A stretch of DNA of 9,128 nt from Bifidobacteriaceae bacterium (GCA_031256885.1 JAIRPS010000153.1:1-9128), one strand, 5' to 3'. Shown: positions 1 through 6,735, counted from the stretch's first letter. Program-made: numbers and translations. Notes: generated by a model not told the origin, from the sequence alone.

Positions 1-195
1 TGTTGATCGAGCAACATCAGCGGCAGCCAGTTGCGTGGCCAGTTCAGCCAAAATCCGGTCGGTTTGCGTTTCGGTGACCGCTGGCGGGGGAACTTCTGGG
101 CGTGGTGGGGCTTTCACGGTGGGAATGCTGCCGGTGCAACCAGTCAACAACCACACACCCGCCAAAATCGCCGCTAAAACCGCGCGTCGGTTCAT
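1..195 (-). CDS. Lipoprotein, 3' part outside the window
   Basis: The reverse strand encodes 65 residues and stays open to the window edge, so the C-terminal part is missing. The N-terminus is a lipoprotein signal: two arginines after MN, a hydrophobic stretch at residues 5-18, and a lipobox LTGC with Cys20 as the expected lipidated residue after signal peptidase II cleavage. After Cys20 comes a Pro-rich linker (to about residue 40) and then what looks like the start of a helix rich in Ala, Leu and Thr. The ATG is preceded at 7 bases by AGGGGAGG (203-210), which lies inside the end of the upstream gene, and the ATG overlaps that gene's stop as TGATG, so the two are almost certainly co-translated. 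The product would be anchored on the outer face of the cytoplasmic membrane. Its function is not recognisable from this fragment. Confidence 0.8.
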   Translation of the reverse strand, partial: MNRRAVLAAILAGVWLLTGCTGSIPTVKAPPRPEVPPPAVTETQTDRILAELATQLAAADVARST

Positions 196-197
196 CA
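193..197 (-). promoter_or_regulatory. TGATG stop/start overlap (translational coupling)
   Basis: The TGA of the membrane protein gene (197-195) and the ATG of the lipoprotein gene (195-193) share one base. The lipoprotein's ribosome binding site lies within the last codons of the upstream gene. This arrangement normally gives coupled translation and supports a single transcript for both genes. Confidence 0.75.
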
Positions 198-1931
198 CTG
201 ATCCTCCCCTTCTTGAGCTAGCCAGGGCGGCACCCACGCCTCCTCGCGTAAGCCAACCCCTGGTGGCTGGTCCGCTTGGTCAATCCGTCCGGTGGCAATG
301 GCCGCTAAAAAACCGCGAGCGCGACTGGTGGCGCTGGAAGCCTCCGCCTCGCCGTCAATCGGTGTAGCGGTTTGGTTTTGGGTTGGCCGGTAGGCGGCGG
401 GACGCGCTTGCTCAGGTTGCCAATTTCTGCCCCCCGACGGCGGCTCTTGACCTGCATTGATGCGTCGGATTCCGCCGGTTTGAGCCGCCAAGGCAACTTG
501 TTCGGCTTGGCGAATTTGGCGACGAGTCAAACCGCCAACTTCGCCGCGACGCACGGCCGCCAAAATTTCTCCGGCTGACAGCACCTGGGTTGGTTCATTA
601 CTGGTTTGAGCGCTGGTATCGCTGGGTAAAGCAGGTGGATGCGATAGGCGAACTTGGGGCGCTTGCGGGCCGACCGGTTGATGAACTTGAACACCGTGGC
701 GGCGCAACAAATCTGCGGAAGAGGCCCGGGTCAGCCCGGTTGCGCGGGGTGAGTAAACCGGCAAATCAGCGGTTGAGGGGGCAAGCGCCGAAACCTTGGT
801 GGCAGGTTGGCTTTGCTCAACCATTTTGGCCGATGCCGTCAGTTCAGTAATCGCTGGCTCAACGCTTGCCGGCGCATTAGTCAAGGCGGCTGGTCGCGGT
901 GGTGGCGCAGCATTTGGTAAGCCGCGCGTAGCGGTGGTGGGCGGCAGTGGTTTGGGCGATTGCATTGCAGTCACCGAACCGGTGCTTGGCTGCACCAACT
1001 GACCTGGTAACTTGGCTGGTCCGGGAACCGGTTGGCTAACCACTGGACGCTGGCCAGTGGGTGGGTTCAACGGTTCCAGATGGCTTGGTGCAACAGCTTG
1101 GCTTGGTTCAGTCAGACCAACCAACCCAACTGGTTGGAGCGGTAATTGGGGGCTCGACGGCAACTGTTTTTGATCAGTTGGCTCTGCCGAATCATCATGA
1201 GGATCGCTGGCCGGCTCAGCCGACGCACTGGCTGGGGCGGCGGCACTGACCGTGCGGGAACGGCGCTGAAAAACCAGCAGCAGCACTGCCGCAGTAATCA
1301 GCCCAACCCCAAGCAACACCCCTGGCCACAGCCAAGGTGTGGCCACAACAGCTGGCCTGATGGCGGTCAAACGTAAACCAGTTAATTGGCTGTCAGCGGC
1401 AGGGCTTAGGCCGGCTGGCGCAATCAGCAAACACCAGCGGCCTTCACGGTGCTGCCATTGCAAGCTGGCTTCACCCTCAACCACCTGCTGCGACACCCAC
1501 AAATCGGAACCCTCAGCGACCGGCAGCTGACCGGCCGACTGGGTCGTGGGTGTGGGCGTGGCACTTGGTGAAAGTGATGCTGCCAACTGGCTACCGACGG
1601 CATCGGGCAAACCTTGGGCCAACTTAAATGATTCGGCACTGTCGTAGCCAACCAAACGAACCACGGCAGCATCAGCCGCCCAAGCCGCCACATCGGAATC
1701 GCGGCCAATCGCCACAACTACCGGCTCTGGCGCAACCACCTGCAATTTAACTGCTTTAGCTGATGCATCCAGAACTCCTGGATCAACCACTAAAACCTGA
1801 GTTCCGCTCGGTGCAACGGCGGTGGTAGCAATTTCATCGTGGGGCCGCCAAACGGTCGCTGAAGCCACCCCTGATGCTGCTGCCACCAGGCCAAACAGCC
1901 CTAAACAGGCCGCCAAACAACGCCGTAGCAC
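195..1931 (-). CDS. Single-pass membrane protein with long disordered cytoplasmic tail
   Basis: I do not recognise the family. Numbering from the GTG at 1931 (578 aa): residues 1-26 form a signal peptide ending near GVASA; about 27-198 is an extracytoplasmic domain with several Trp residues and a Ser/Pro/Thr linker near 120-135; about 199-221 is a transmembrane helix followed by Arg-Arg; the remaining roughly 350 residues are Pro, Ala, Ser and Gln rich and look disordered, with three short helical or charged segments near the end (about 404-412, 452-483 and 538-555). I chose the GTG start because AAGGGAG sits 5 bases upstream and it gives an ordinary signal peptide. An in-frame ATG at 1958 would add nine residues but has only a G-run touching the start. 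The gene diverges from the coiled-coil pair and overlaps the lipoprotein gene by one base. A link between the tail and the neighbouring scaffold proteins is speculation. Confidence 0.8.
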   Translation of the reverse strand: MLRRCLAACLGLFGLVAAASGVASATVWRPHDEIATTAVAPSGTQVLVVDPGVLDASAKAVKLQVVAPEPVVVAIGRDSDVAAWAADAAVVRLVGYDSAESFKLAQGLPDAVGSQLAASLSPSATPTPTTQSAGQLPVAEGSDLWVSQQVVEGEASLQWQHREGRWCLLIAPAGLSPAADSQLTGLRLTAIRPAVVATPWLWPGVLLGVGLITAAVLLLVFQRRSRTVSAAAPASASAEPASDPHDDSAEPTDQKQLPSSPQLPLQPVGLVGLTEPSQAVAPSHLEPLNPPTGQRPVVSQPVPGPAKLPGQLVQPSTGSVTAMQSPKPLPPTTATRGLPNAAPPPRPAALTNAPASVEPAITELTASAKMVEQSQPATKVSALAPSTADLPVYSPRATGLTRASSADLLRRHGVQVHQPVGPQAPQVRLSHPPALPSDTSAQTSNEPTQVLSAGEILAAVRRGEVGGLTRRQIRQAEQVALAAQTGGIRRINAGQEPPSGGRNWQPEQARPAAYRPTQNQTATPIDGEAEASSATSRARGFLAAIATGRIDQADQPPGVGLREEAWVPPWLAQEGEDQ

Positions 1932-1936
1932 ACCAG

Positions 1937-1943
1937 CTCCCTT
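1937..1943 (-). promoter_or_regulatory. Ribosome binding site deciding the membrane protein start
   Basis: On the minus strand this reads AAGGGAG, five bases before the GTG at 1931. It falls inside the longer reading frame that begins at 1958 and is the main reason for preferring the shorter protein. Confidence 0.6.
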
Positions 1944-2115
1944 CTCAACGATCATCATCCCCCAGACTACCCATGACAGCCCTTAAATTGCCAGCAATCA
2001 CTAACCGACAGGCCAAAAGTGGCCAATTCGAGTGGTCTTCAACTCAATTTGCCGATAGGCTTGCTTGCCGTGCCGCCGATCCCCTATTCGGCAGTGAGCA
2101 CTCGGCCCCAATACT

Positions 2116-2120
2116 GGAGG
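2116..2120 (+). promoter_or_regulatory. Ribosome binding site deciding the first coiled-coil start
   Basis: GGAGG lies 8 bases before the GTG at 2129. That start places the DivIVA-type RGYD motif at residues 11-14, as expected for the family, whereas the longer in-frame start at 1874 would add 85 residues of unrelated sequence and overlap the divergent gene. Confidence 0.85.
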
Positions 2121-2128
2121 TTTTAACA

Positions 2129-4105
2129 GTGGCAGACCGCGCCTTCCCAACCGCTGTACGCGGATACGACAAGGTAGCCGTCGACGAGCACGTCTCGTCG
2201 GTTGAAGGACAACTTGAACAGTCACGCGCCCAATTGCGCGACCTGGAGGTCCAGGTTGCCCAGTTGACCGCTGAGCTAGGCGAAGCGCACCGGCAGATGC
2301 GTGAAGCAGAACGACCCAGCTATTCCGGCCTGGGTACGCGGATTGAGCAGCTAATGCGATCCGCTGAAGAGCAAAGCCTAGATGTCCTGAATCAGGCAAA
2401 ATCGCAAGCCAACGCTTTGCTGGCACGCACCAAACTGGAAACTGACCAGCTCAAAGCCCAGGCTGAGAACGAGGTTGCTGAACTGTTGGCGACTGCCCGG
2501 CGTGAGGCAGAAGAAACCCACAGCCAAGCAGCTGCCGAGGCTGAATCTGAGCTGACCAATGCTTCACGGCGAGCCGAAGAGATGATTTCTTCGGCTGAAC
2601 GTGATGCCGCCCGCGTAATGAGCGCACTGGCCACTGAGGAAGCTGAACGACGCGCCGCCCTGGAGCGTGAAGTTGCTGCCCTGACTGCCAGTGTTGAACG
2701 GGAAACCACCGAACAACGAGTGGCTGCCGAGCGTGAAGCCTCCGAGCTGCGCGCCACTGTCGCGGTTGAGGTGGCCCAGCAACGCGAAGATGCTGAAAAG
2801 TATGCCTCCTCGCTGCGTGCCTCAGCTGATTCTGACACTTCGGCTTTGCGCTTAGCTACCGAACAGGAAACCTCAGCTTTACGTGCCGCTGCGGAGGAGT
2901 ATTCAGCGCAAACACGCGCCGCCGCACAACGTGAGATCGCTGAACTGCGGTCGAATGCGGAAGCCGATTCCTCCGAGCGACGTTCCGCCGCTGACCAGTA
3001 CGCCCAACAGTTGCGTTCCGATGCCGAACAGTACGCTTTGCAAATCCGTTCCGAAGCTGAACAGTACGCCCAGCAAACACGCGCCGATGCCGAACAGTTT
3101 GAAACATCAACCCGTTCAGGCGCGGAAATGGCTGCCCAGGAATTGCGTTCGCGGGCTGAGCGTGAAGCTTCTGACTTGCTCACTAACACACAGCGTGAAG
3201 CGATTGAGCTGCGTGAAAGCGCTGACCACTATGCTTCCGCAACCCGCGCTGAAGCCGAACGGTCAGCTTCCGAAATTTATGAGGACGCTCGGTCAAAGGC
3301 TGAGGAACTGACCACCCGTTCAGAACGCGAAACTTCAACCATGCTCTCGGAAGCCAAGAAACAAGCGGCTTCATTGACTGAGCGGGCTGAAGAGTGGAAA
3401 GCTCAGGCGGAGATTGAAATCGCGCAGCGGGTTGAAGCGGCGGAAGCTCAGAACGCTGAACGTTTTGAAGCCTCGAAAGCTAAAGCTGACCAGTTGGTGG
3501 CGGAAGCCACCGCCCGCGCTGATGAGGCTGAAGAGCGTGTCCGCCAGGCTTTGGCGCGCGCTGAGAAACTGCGCAGTGACGCTGATTCGCAAGCATCCGA
3601 ACTGCTCGCTAATGCTCGTCGCAACGCTGACAGGGTTTTGGCGGATGCGCGTGCCTTTGCTGAGCGGACTTTGTCTGAGGCGGTTGATGAAGCCGAACGT
3701 GAGCGGATTGCTGTGCAACGTCAGGTTGATGACCTGAACCGGCAGCGTGAATCGATCACCGTTTACCTTGAGGAACTGCGTGGCCTGCTCGGTGCAACAC
3801 CGTTGCCCGATTTTGAGCCAATGCTCTCCGCCGCCACCCCAGTGGTTGATGCACCAACCCCACCGGCACCACCCGCACCACCGGCGTACTACGCTGCACC
3901 AGCCGACGATGCGCCACCACAGGCAGTGGTCCAACCCGAGGTAAACCCGGTTTTTGATGCTTCAGCTGGTGTGGCTGAGCCGGCTGCTTGGCCGGCAGCG
4001 GCAACCCAAGCAGATCCGCCAGCTAATGATTATTTAGCGCCGGCCCCACTGTTTGACGATGTGCCAGCTTGGGATGCTAACACCACTGAAGAGGGAACAC
4101 GCTGA
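2129..4105 (+). CDS. DivIVA-domain coiled-coil scaffold protein, Scy-like
   Basis: The product (658 aa from the GTG) is a predicted cytoplasmic scaffold. Residues 6-22 carry the DivIVA N-terminal signature: Phe6, then RGYD at 11-14 and VD at 18-19, followed by a short coiled coil (about 23-62) and a Pro/Ser/Gly neck. Residues 76-536 are an uninterrupted rod in 11-residue repeats. A conserved-looking cap (533-554, with RQR and YLEELR) follows, then a Pro/Ala-rich tail to the end with PAPPAPP and two Trp residues. In DivIVA proteins the head binds curved membrane; here the residue before the key Arg is Val10 rather than the Phe of Bacillus DivIVA. The overall plan matches Scy, a Streptomyces polarity organiser, more than the shorter Wag31/DivIVA. 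It is followed at 80 bases by its own paralogue, probably in one operon. Family assignment is firm; the cellular role is by analogy. Confidence 0.9.
   Translation: MADRAFPTAVRGYDKVAVDEHVSSVEGQLEQSRAQLRDLEVQVAQLTAELGEAHRQMREAERPSYSGLGTRIEQLMRSAEEQSLDVLNQAKSQANALLARTKLETDQLKAQAENEVAELLATARREAEETHSQAAAEAESELTNASRRAEEMISSAERDAARVMSALATEEAERRAALEREVAALTASVERETTEQRVAAEREASELRATVAVEVAQQREDAEKYASSLRASADSDTSALRLATEQETSALRAAAEEYSAQTRAAAQREIAELRSNAEADSSERRSAADQYAQQLRSDAEQYALQIRSEAEQYAQQTRADAEQFETSTRSGAEMAAQELRSRAEREASDLLTNTQREAIELRESADHYASATRAEAERSASEIYEDARSKAEELTTRSERETSTMLSEAKKQAASLTERAEEWKAQAEIEIAQRVEAAEAQNAERFEASKAKADQLVAEATARADEAEERVRQALARAEKLRSDADSQASELLANARRNADRVLADARAFAERTLSEAVDEAERERIAVQRQVDDLNRQRESITVYLEELRGLLGATPLPDFEPMLSAATPVVDAPTPPAPPAPPAYYAAPADDAPPQAVVQPEVNPVFDASAGVAEPAAWPAAATQADPPANDYLAPAPLFDDVPAWDANTTEEGTR
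2354..3736 (+). repeat. 11-residue (33-bp period) coiled-coil repeats, first protein
   Basis: Residues 76-536 parse by eye into 36 gap-free 11-mers (76-471), one 10-mer (472-481) and 5 more 11-mers (482-536). The typical unit is R-S-x-A-E-x-Y-A-x-x-L, with Ala at position 4 and an aliphatic residue at position 11. The best-kept run is near 3002-3120, for example RSDAEQYALQI followed by RSEAEQYAQQT, and there the DNA is also similar from unit to unit. An 11-residue period indicates a nearly straight or slightly right-handed coiled coil rather than a heptad one. Confidence 0.85.
4061..4078 (+). repeat. Copy 1 of an 18-bp match across the gene junction
   Basis: GTGCCAGCTTGGGATGCT encodes VPAWDA ten residues before the C-terminus of the first coiled-coil protein. 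It matches 15 of 18 bases, in the same reading frame, with 4225-4242 near the start of the next gene (VRAWDA). Confidence 0.45.
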
Positions 4106-4168
4106 ACCGCCAGCGCAAACAGCGCCCACCATTGTGCGACTATTGAGACGTTTGTTTCCAGTCAATCT

Positions 4169-4178
4169 AGGGGAGGTG
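4169..4178 (+). promoter_or_regulatory. Strong ribosome binding site of the second coiled-coil gene
   Basis: AGGGGAGGTG precedes the GTG at 4186 by about 8-9 bases. A second in-frame GTG at 4192 is possible but less well spaced. The 80-base gap before it contains no clear terminator, so read-through from the upstream gene is likely. Confidence 0.75.
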
Positions 4179-4185
4179 CTGGCCG

Positions 4186-6735
4186 GTGACCGTGCCCGGT
4201 GATGCCACGGCGGTTTTTGCTCCTGTGCGCGCCTGGGATGCTGCTGAGCTGCCGCCAGACGATCCGTCGCCGACGCCTGATGGTATTGATCAGCAGGCCA
4301 TGGCTGAAACTGACTGGGCTGGCCAGATGCAGCAACCAGTCTGGCATCAAGTACCAGATCAGTCTGCCTTGGCAAACGAGCAGCCGGTTTGGGCTGCCGC
4401 TGAGGCGCCCGGGCAGTCAGAACAGTTAGCTTGGGATCAATCAGAAACTGCGGTTTGGCAGCAGCCGGAACAGTTAGCTTGGGATCAAGCTGAGCCGGCA
4501 GCGTGGCAACAACCAGCCCCGGCGGCTTGGGACCAGACAGAACAAGTGGCTTGGGACCAAACTGAACAGGCGGCCTGGGACCAAACTGAACAGGCAGCCT
4601 GGCAACAGCCAGAGCAGACGGCCTGGGATCAACCAGCCGAGACGGCTTGGGGCCAGACTGAACAGGCGGCCTGGGACCAAACTGAACCGACGGCCTGGGA
4701 TCAGACTGAAAGCACCGCTTGGACTGCGCCATCGGCTGATCACAGCGAACCAGCCCAGCCAGCCACCTGGCACCAACCTGCCCAAACACCACCATGGCCG
4801 GATCAGGCTACGGAAAACCAACGCCGCGAGTTAGAGTTCCTTGCTCAGCAACAAAGACTGCTCTACCAGCGGGTTGCTGAACTAACTGAGAACCTTGAAC
4901 AAGCCCGCCAAGCTGTCCGTGAATCATCCTGGCGGATGCCGGGACGGCGGCGCGGCCAAGCTGCCGATTTTGCAACAGTGATTGAAGGGCAAGTTGCCGC
5001 CCGCCTCGAAACTATCAACACCAAAGCTGAACAAATGCTCAGCGAAGCCACCCAGGCAGCCAGACGTGATACATCACAGGCTCTGCGCGACCGGGAAACC
5101 CTGCTTGATTTAGCTTCCCGCCAAAAACTGGCTTTGGCTCAAGAAACCGCCACGGCTGGCCAGTCGCGGCGCGCCGAAGCCCACGCTAAAGCGGCCAGCA
5201 TTCTGCGTGATGCGGAATCGCATGCTGAAGCAATCCGCGCTGAAGCGAAACGTGACGCCCAAGCAATGCGCGCCACCTTGAACCGTGAATCTAACGCCTT
5301 GCAGGAATCTGCCCAACACCAGGCAGATGCCACCGAAGCGGAAACTAACCGTCAAATCAACGAGCTGATTGGCGCAACCCGCGCCATCAATGAACAGTTG
5401 CGTCAGGCTGCCGCCCGCGAAATCGAAGATTTAGTTTCATCAGCTGAACGTTACGCATCCGAGCTGCGTTCGCGGGTTGACGCCGAATCGCAAGCCACCG
5501 CCTCGGCTGCTCGTAACCAAACTGACCAAGTGCGCAGCGCAGTCGATGCCGACGTCAACTCACTGCGCGAAGACACCATAATCGAAGCTGAAGCAATGCT
5601 CGCCGAAGCTGACCGCTACTGCGAGATGGTCCGTCAAGAAGCCACTGATCATGCCAGCCGTGAACGCTCAATTGCCCAAGCTGAGTCGCGTGCCGAACGG
5701 GCTCGCGCCGAAACCTTTGCTCGGTCACAGCGCGAAGCAGCTGATGCCGATGCCGCCAGACGCCGCCAAGAAATCCTGGCTTACGCTGCTGAGCTGCGTG
5801 AACGTGCCGAAACTGAAAGCTCAGCACTGACCGCTCAAGCTAACCAGCAAGCCTTGACAACCCGTCACAGCGCCACCCAATATGGGGTTAATGAACGCCG
5901 TGACGCTGACGATTACGCTCGTCAATTGGTGCAACAGGCCCGTTCAGAATCAACCAAACTAATCCGGGAAACCCGTGTAGCCTGCGGTAACAAGGTTAGC
6001 CAAGCCCAGGCTGAAGCCAGCGCCCTGGTGACTCGGGCCCGCGCCGCCCTGGAAGATGTTGAACGAACAATCGCGCGACAGTTGGAATCAACTTTGGCCA
6101 GGCTCAGTGAAGAACATGAACGTTCAGTACGTGAAGCTGAATCTCGTGTCGCTGTGCCAAGCGCTCGGCGCGCCCAAGCCACCGAACGGTTGATTGAAGC
6201 GCGCGATGAAGCTAACCGGGTCACCCAACATGCTGAACAATATGTTGAGCAGGTGATTGCTGCAGCCTCAACCGAAGCTGACATTATTTTGAGCGAAGCC
6301 AAAGCTAGCTCAACTCAAACCGTTGATTCTGCGCTGGTCCAAGCTGAAGAGATCCGCCAACAAGCTAAAGCAAAAATCGACACGCTGATCCGTCAACGTT
6401 CAGCCCTAGACCATTACCTCACCCGTTTGCGCCGCATGGTGGCCGCCGATTTACGTGGCACCCCCCACTCGCCACCAATTCCTGAACTGCCGGCCAGCCC
6501 GCAAGTGCAGCTACCTCCGCCTCCCCCGCCACTCAGCCCTGAGCCGGTGGCTAGCCCAGAGCCGGTGAGCACCGAGTTGGTGGTTAGTCCTGAGCCGGTT
6601 AGCCCAGAGCCTGTGGTTAGCCCAGTGTCGGCGGTTAGCCCAGTGTCACCACCTGCCGCTGAAAATCAGCCAGTGCCGCCGCCACCACCGCCGGAGCTTC
6701 CAGAGCCGTCAAATGAGCCGCTCCCGGCACAATAA
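4186..6735 (+). CDS. Long coiled-coil protein with Trp-octapeptide N-terminus, FilP-like position
   Basis: The product (849 aa) is a paralogue of the upstream scaffold protein. Residues 1-210 are low complexity (Gln, Glu, Asp, Ala, Pro, Trp) and contain twelve octapeptides with one Trp each. Residues about 215-248 form a short coiled coil that aligns with residues 28-61 of the first protein; a basic neck (RMPGRRRG, 250-257) follows. Residues 274-734 are a rod in 11-residue repeats, 731-752 a cap aligning gap-free with 533-554 of the first protein (IRQR, YLTRLR), and 755-849 a Pro-rich tail with SPEPV repeats and a six-proline run. There is no DivIVA RGYD head, signal peptide or membrane segment. 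In Streptomyces the cytoskeletal gene filP follows scy, so this is a FilP-like candidate, though far longer than FilP. The last 101 bp overlap the hydrolase gene on the other strand. Confidence 0.9.
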   Translation: MTVPGDATAVFAPVRAWDAAELPPDDPSPTPDGIDQQAMAETDWAGQMQQPVWHQVPDQSALANEQPVWAAAEAPGQSEQLAWDQSETAVWQQPEQLAWDQAEPAAWQQPAPAAWDQTEQVAWDQTEQAAWDQTEQAAWQQPEQTAWDQPAETAWGQTEQAAWDQTEPTAWDQTESTAWTAPSADHSEPAQPATWHQPAQTPPWPDQATENQRRELEFLAQQQRLLYQRVAELTENLEQARQAVRESSWRMPGRRRGQAADFATVIEGQVAARLETINTKAEQMLSEATQAARRDTSQALRDRETLLDLASRQKLALAQETATAGQSRRAEAHAKAASILRDAESHAEAIRAEAKRDAQAMRATLNRESNALQESAQHQADATEAETNRQINELIGATRAINEQLRQAAAREIEDLVSSAERYASELRSRVDAESQATASAARNQTDQVRSAVDADVNSLREDTIIEAEAMLAEADRYCEMVRQEATDHASRERSIAQAESRAERARAETFARSQREAADADAARRRQEILAYAAELRERAETESSALTAQANQQALTTRHSATQYGVNERRDADDYARQLVQQARSESTKLIRETRVACGNKVSQAQAEASALVTRARAALEDVERTIARQLESTLARLSEEHERSVREAESRVAVPSARRAQATERLIEARDEANRVTQHAEQYVEQVIAAASTEADIILSEAKASSTQTVDSALVQAEEIRQQAKAKIDTLIRQRSALDHYLTRLRRMVAADLRGTPHSPPIPELPASPQVQLPPPPPPLSPEPVASPEPVSTELVVSPEPVSPEPVVSPVSAVSPVSPPAAENQPVPPPPPPELPEPSNEPLPAQ
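4225..4242 (+). repeat. Copy 2 of the 18-bp match across the gene junction
   Basis: GTGCGCGCCTGGGATGCT encodes VRAWDA at residues 14-19 of the second coiled-coil protein, in the same frame as the related copy at 4061-4078. Confidence 0.45.
4429..4716 (+). repeat. Twelve tandem 24-bp repeats encoding Trp octapeptides
   Basis: Residues 82-177 of the second coiled-coil protein are twelve gap-free octads followed by one more AW. The consensus is A-W-D-Q-T-E-Q-A; variants include AWQQPEQT, AWDQPAET and AWGQTEQA. Trp occupies position 2 in all twelve. Neighbouring units around 4525-4600 are nearly identical in DNA, which suggests recent tandem duplication. The composition predicts a disordered, acidic and Gln-rich segment with regularly spaced aromatic residues. 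Confidence 0.9.
5005..6387 (+). repeat. 11-residue (33-bp period) coiled-coil repeats, second protein
   Basis: Residues 274-734 parse into 36 gap-free 11-mers (274-669), one 10-mer (670-679) and 5 more 11-mers (680-734), the same plan and total length (461 residues) as the rod of the first protein. Example units are VSSAERYASEL and RERAETESSAL. The rod contains two cysteines, Cys479 and Cys600. The DNA is more diverged between units than in the first rod. Confidence 0.85.
6535..6651 (+). repeat. SPEPV-type repeats in the Pro-rich tail
   Basis: Residues 784-822 of the second coiled-coil protein contain repeated SPEPV and SPV units (SPEPVA, SPEPVS, SPEPVV, SPVSAV) encoded by similar 15-18 bp DNA units containing TTAGCCC and GAGCC. 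The end of the array enters the region that is antisense to the hydrolase gene. Confidence 0.7.

Larger units (their letters stand above)
1932..2128. other. Divergent intergenic region
   Basis: This is about 200 bases between the divergent membrane protein gene and the first coiled-coil gene, so promoters for both should lie here. I could not find a -35/-10 pair with good spacing on either strand. On the minus strand TAGTCT (just upstream of the GTG at 1931) fits the loose actinobacterial TANNNT pattern but has no matching -35. The plus-strand frame stays open from 1874 through this region, but its composition does not look coding and it lacks the downstream family signature. Confidence 0.4.

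Noticed and set aside
35..1530. Several plus-strand frames of 60-110 codons opposite the left membrane protein and lipoprotein genes
   Set aside because: They are antisense to coherent minus-strand genes with signal peptide, transmembrane helix and ribosome binding sites, and show no features of their own.
2071..2093. Small hairpin with GCCGA/TCGGC or TGCCG/CGGCA arms in the divergent region
   Set aside because: Only 5-bp arms with alternative pairings and no T-run; this is expected by chance at this GC content.
1874..2128. An 85-residue N-terminal extension of the first coiled-coil protein
   Set aside because: It would overlap the divergent membrane protein gene, has no ribosome binding site, and puts the DivIVA head in the interior; the GTG at 2129 has GGAGG at proper distance.
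2392..3189. A 265-codon open frame on the minus strand within the first rod
   Set aside because: It is the antisense mirror of the 33-bp repeats: a Ser/Ala/Arg-rich translation with no family features, while the plus strand has a clear 11-residue pattern.
3371..3934. A 187-codon minus-strand frame at the end of the first coiled-coil gene
   Set aside because: Composition is unlike a real protein (Cys/Trp-rich start opposite Pro codons) and it lies wholly opposite a supported gene.
4106..4185. Terminator between the two coiled-coil genes
   Set aside because: Only a 4-bp GCGC stem is present and no T-run follows; read-through into the second gene is more likely.
4429..4716. Possible CRISPR or non-coding tandem repeat
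   Set aside because: Units are contiguous without spacers, the period is a multiple of three, and the reading frame is preserved throughout.
4034..4795. A 253-codon minus-strand frame across the gene junction and the Trp octads
   Set aside because: Its repeats simply mirror the 24-bp units on the plus strand, it spans the junction of two plus-strand genes, and it has no plausible start signal.
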